Assembly: GCA_963933205.1 (NCBI GenBank)
Contig: CAWVTK010000072.1
Span: 1 to 9,273, forward strand
Length of the DNA stretch: 9,273 bases
Source of the DNA: UBA6772 sp963933205
Lineage (GTDB): Bacteria > Bacteroidota > Bacteroidia > Flavobacteriales > UBA7430
Reading direction: 5' to 3'
Shown here: positions 7,017 through 9,273 of the stretch, one piece after another
Position numbering within the stretch: the first letter of the stretch is position 1
Layout: every line of letters begins with the position of its first letter
The notes under the pieces: generated by a model
Told to the model about the DNA's origin: nothing
Seen by the model: the letters and a program-made list of their open reading frames with translations, nothing else
Databases searched by the model: none
Translations under genes and position numbers: made by a program

Positions 7017-7188
7017 AAAAATCGAAATTTTCGAACAAATTATTGCAGGCTAAAATTAAAACCTTGTTGTGTCGTTACCTAAAGGTTGCGGCTTAAATTA
7101 GGCTACTATCTAGAAATATCAAAACAAAAACATTCTTTATGAGAGTATCATAAAGACTTTTATCCTTTTGAAAGCAAACAAATTACCT
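7017..7188. other. Intergenic region upstream of the M28 peptidase gene
   Basis: This 172-base AT-rich stretch carries small repeats but no gene. AACCTT (7060-7065) and AAGGTT (7082-7087) form a 6-bp stem with a 16-nt loop. GGCTAAAATTA (7048-7058) recurs as GGCTTAAATTA (7090-7100) in direct orientation with one mismatch. A strong 9-bp dyad at 7134-7156 is listed separately. No clear TAnnTTTG promoter was found. Confidence 0.5.
7134..7156. promoter_or_regulatory. Perfect 9-bp dyad (hairpin or operator) before the M28 gene
   Basis: The arms TCTTTATGA (7134-7142) and TCATAAAGA (7148-7156) are perfectly complementary around the 5-nt centre GAGTA. The dyad is followed by the T-rich CTTTTATCCTTTTG and lies 32 nt before the peptidase ATG at 7189. 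It could be a weak intrinsic terminator after the PurF-like gene, an operator for a dimeric regulator, or an mRNA leader hairpin. The A/T-rich stem favours a protein-binding site or a weak hairpin over an efficient terminator, but the sequence does not decide between them. Confidence 0.5.
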
Positions 7189-8580
7189 ATGAAAAATCGA
7201 TGTTTAATTTTTAGTTTATTCTTCGCACTTTATGCTTTTGCTCAAAACAACGGGAAAGTAAATAAAAAAGCGGTAAAACGACTAATTGAAGATGTATCTG
7301 CCTTGGCCAGCGACCAAATGGAAGGAAGAGAACCTGGTACCATGGGCGAAATTAAGGCAAGAGATTATATTAAAAGAAGAATGCTTGAAATAGGTTTAGA
7401 ACCAAAAGGAACGGATGGATTTGTTCAGGATTTTTCATATTTTGAAAATGTAAAACAAAAGCCAAATAAAACTAAATTGACGATTAATAATAAACTCATG
7501 AGGTTGAATCATGATTTTTACCCTATTAGCTTATCGTCTAATGGAACCATAACTGATGTTCCTGTATTAGGAGTTTCATACGGAATTCATCTACCAGACT
7601 CATCCTACTCCAACTACGACAATTTAGACCTAGAAGTGAACGGTTATGTAGTTCAAATTGATTTAGCAAGCCCAGACGTTCTAAATACAGAGACCGCCGA
7701 TGTATTGAGTAGAGTAGTAGAGGCACGAAATAGAGGTGCCGTTGCTGTTCTTTTGTATACTTCTCAAAAAGGACATAAATTACCCAATATTAATTACAAA
7801 AGAATTGAATCCATTGGAATTCCAGTGCTGGTTTTAAAAAGCTCTGCCTTTGCAAAAGTACCCGAAGAGTATATTGAGAATGCATCCTTATCGGTTAACC
7901 AGTATGAAGTGCGCGAGCAAGCTCATAATGTAATTGGTTTTATTAATAACAATGCAGACAACACCGTTGTAATAAGTGGACATTACGATCATTTAGGTTA
8001 TGGAGGCGAAGGTTCTAAGTATAAAGGGCCTAGAAAAATTCACAACGGAGCAGATGATAACGCCAGCGGTACTGCCGGTGTACTTGAGCTAGCTCATTAT
8101 TTTAAAAACAACAAGAAGCAGGAGAAGAACAACTTTCTATTTATAGCATTTTCTGGCGAAGAAAAAGGGCTTTTAGGTTCTCGGTATTTTGTAAACAACC
8201 CTACCATTGCTTTAAAAAATCTAAACTATCTAATAAATATGGATATGATAGGTCGTATGGAAAAAGACATGCCCCTTACTATTGAAGGACTTGGTAGCTC
8301 TTTAATGTGGGAACCACTTATTAAAGAAACCGATTGGAAGGCATTTCCTTTTACACTAAAAAAACGAGAAGACGGGCCATCCGACCACGCTCCATTTTAT
8401 GCCTTTGGTGTACCAGCACTTCATATTTGGACAGGAAAACACGACGATTATCATAAACCGAGCGATGATATAGAAAAGATTAACTTTGAGGCAGAATCAA
8501 AAATCATCTCTTTCATTGAAACATTCATTCTTTTAATGGATGAAAAAGCTAAAGTTGATTTTCATTTGAGAGAAAAATAA
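7189..8580 (+). CDS. Exported M28-family zinc metallopeptidase with PA domain
   Basis: I place the start at the ATG at 7189, giving 463 residues, rather than the in-frame TTG at 7168. From 7189 the protein opens directly with a signal peptide: M-K-N-R, a hydrophobic core from about 5 to 16, then FAQ with cleavage probably after A18. A protease-associated (PA) domain spans roughly 110-240 (EARNRGAVAVLLYTSQKG near 178-195). The M28 catalytic domain follows. Its two-zinc site is complete: H265-x-D267 in GHYDHLG, bridging D289 in GADDNASG, general base E324 and ligand E325 in SGEEKGLLGS, D352 in NMDMIGR, and H422 in YHKPSDD. It should act outside the cytoplasm as an aminopeptidase or related exopeptidase trimming peptides; substrate specificity is not readable. 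There is no C-terminal T9SS sorting domain, since the protein ends soon after the catalytic domain, so it is likely periplasmic or freely secreted. The next gene begins 1 nt after its stop. Confidence 0.93.
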   Translation: MKNRCLIFSLFFALYAFAQNNGKVNKKAVKRLIEDVSALASDQMEGREPGTMGEIKARDYIKRRMLEIGLEPKGTDGFVQDFSYFENVKQKPNKTKLTINNKLMRLNHDFYPISLSSNGTITDVPVLGVSYGIHLPDSSYSNYDNLDLEVNGYVVQIDLASPDVLNTETADVLSRVVEARNRGAVAVLLYTSQKGHKLPNINYKRIESIGIPVLVLKSSAFAKVPEEYIENASLSVNQYEVREQAHNVIGFINNNADNTVVISGHYDHLGYGGEGSKYKGPRKIHNGADDNASGTAGVLELAHYFKNNKKQEKNNFLFIAFSGEEKGLLGSRYFVNNPTIALKNLNYLINMDMIGRMEKDMPLTIEGLGSSLMWEPLIKETDWKAFPFTLKKREDGPSDHAPFYAFGVPALHIWTGKHDDYHKPSDDIEKINFEAESKIISFIETFILLMDEKAKVDFHLREK

Positions 8581-8581
8581 A

Positions 8582-9273
8582 ATGAGTTCGAAGAAGAAAA
8601 TAGCCGTATTAGGTGGGGGTAGTTGGGCTACCGCAATTGTAAAAATTTTGTCAACTAACGTGGACGAATTAATATGGTGTATGCGAAATGAAGTAGCTGT
8701 ACAGCACATTAAGCAAACCCAGCACAATCCTAACTACTTAAGTGGGGCTTTAATTGATACAAATTTGGTTTCTGTAAACACAGACTTTAAGGCTACTTGC
8801 GAGCGCGCAGATGTTATCATTTTGGCGATACCCTCTGCCTTTTTACACACTACTTTAAATGCCTTAGACTTAGATTTGAGTAAAAAGACATTTTTCTCTG
8901 CTGTAAAAGGGATTATTCCAGAGTTCAATCAAATTGTTGGAGAGTACATCCAAAGTGAATATAAGGTTCCTTTAAACCAAATAGGTGTAATTACAGGGCC
9001 CTGCCATGCAGAAGAAGTTGCGCTGGAACGACTTTCTTATTTAACTGTTGCGTGTGAAGACAATGCTGTTGCAGATTTTATGGCAAATCAGTTAAGATGT
9101 TCCTATATTAAAGTGACCACATCAGACGATATTTATGGAACAGAATACTCATCGGTATTAAAGAATGTAGTTGCGGTTGCAGCAGGAATAGCTCATGGGC
9201 TTGGGTATGGAGACAACTTCCTTTCGGTATTAATTTCTAATGCGATTCGAGAAATTCAGCGCTTTGTAGATAC
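8582..9273 (+). CDS. gpsA: NAD(P)H-dependent glycerol-3-phosphate dehydrogenase, 3' end outside window
   Basis: The first 230 residues are visible and the frame stays open to the right edge, so the C-terminus is missing (the family is usually about 330 residues). The enzyme reduces dihydroxyacetone phosphate to sn-glycerol 3-phosphate in the cytoplasm, feeding phospholipid synthesis. The N-terminal Rossmann motif GGGSWATA (11-18) binds the nucleotide. NPNYLSG (49-55), SAVKGI (106-111) and GPCHAEEVA (139-147) are family landmarks. K194 in SVLKNVVAVAAGI is the expected catalytic lysine, followed by GDNFLSVLISNAIREI (210-225). The GPCHAEEVA form differs from the GPSFA-x-EVA of proteobacteria and I believe it is normal for Bacteroidota. 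The ATG lies 1 nt after the M28 peptidase stop, so the two are probably co-transcribed and perhaps translationally coupled, although their functions are unrelated. Confidence 0.96.
   Translation, partial: MSSKKKIAVLGGGSWATAIVKILSTNVDELIWCMRNEVAVQHIKQTQHNPNYLSGALIDTNLVSVNTDFKATCERADVIILAIPSAFLHTTLNALDLDLSKKTFFSAVKGIIPEFNQIVGEYIQSEYKVPLNQIGVITGPCHAEEVALERLSYLTVACEDNAVADFMANQLRCSYIKVTTSDDIYGTEYSSVLKNVVAVAAGIAHGLGYGDNFLSVLISNAIREIQRFVD

Noticed and set aside
8533..8928. Two minus-strand open frames of about 64 codons
   Set aside because: Both are antisense to the end of the M28 gene and to gpsA, which have intact conserved motifs in the plus frame.

Overview
The window looks like a piece of a Bacteroidota chromosome, most likely a marine-type member of the Flavobacteriales. 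The evidence is AT-rich coding sequence, no recognisable Shine-Dalgarno sites, a match to the Bacteroidota -7 promoter consensus (TAnnTTTG) in front of aspS, a long (632-residue) amidophosphoribosyltransferase of the kind I associate with Bacteroidota, a secreted Asp-box repeat protein typical of gliding or T9SS bacteria, and a GpsA with a GPCHAEEVA signature. The taxonomic call comes from protein character, not from a database search.

Layout. Positions 1-3088 are read on the minus strand: aspS (aspartyl-tRNA synthetase), then 28 nt later a secreted Asp-box (BNR) repeat protein whose 3' end lies outside the window. Positions 3089-3396 are a divergent intergenic region holding the aspS promoter and a decayed REP-like palindromic repeat. 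From 3397 everything reads on the plus strand: a two-gene kynurenine-pathway cassette (3-hydroxyanthranilate 3,4-dioxygenase and ACMS decarboxylase, 9 nt apart), then a variant PurF-like glutamine amidotransferase/phosphoribosyltransferase, then an exported M28 metallopeptidase, and finally gpsA starting 1 nt after the peptidase stop and running off the right edge.

How the genes work together. Only the dioxygenase/decarboxylase pair is a clear functional unit. The first enzyme opens the ring of 3-hydroxyanthranilate to give 2-amino-3-carboxymuconate semialdehyde (ACMS). The second removes a carboxyl group from ACMS before it cyclises spontaneously to quinolinate, so the pair points to breakdown of the tryptophan side of metabolism rather than NAD synthesis. 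The remaining genes are housekeeping (aspS, gpsA), probable export (Asp-box protein, M28 peptidase) or a purine-like enzyme of uncertain exact role, and their adjacency looks like ordinary chromosomal neighbourhood.

I found no mobile element, CRISPR array, tRNA or rRNA, and no clear undescribed multi-gene system. The points most worth a second look are the altered oxyanion-hole residue and the C-x-x-H in place of an Fe-S-type C-x-x-C in the PurF-like protein, the palindromic repeat at 3181-3260, and a perfect 9-bp dyad at 7134-7156.
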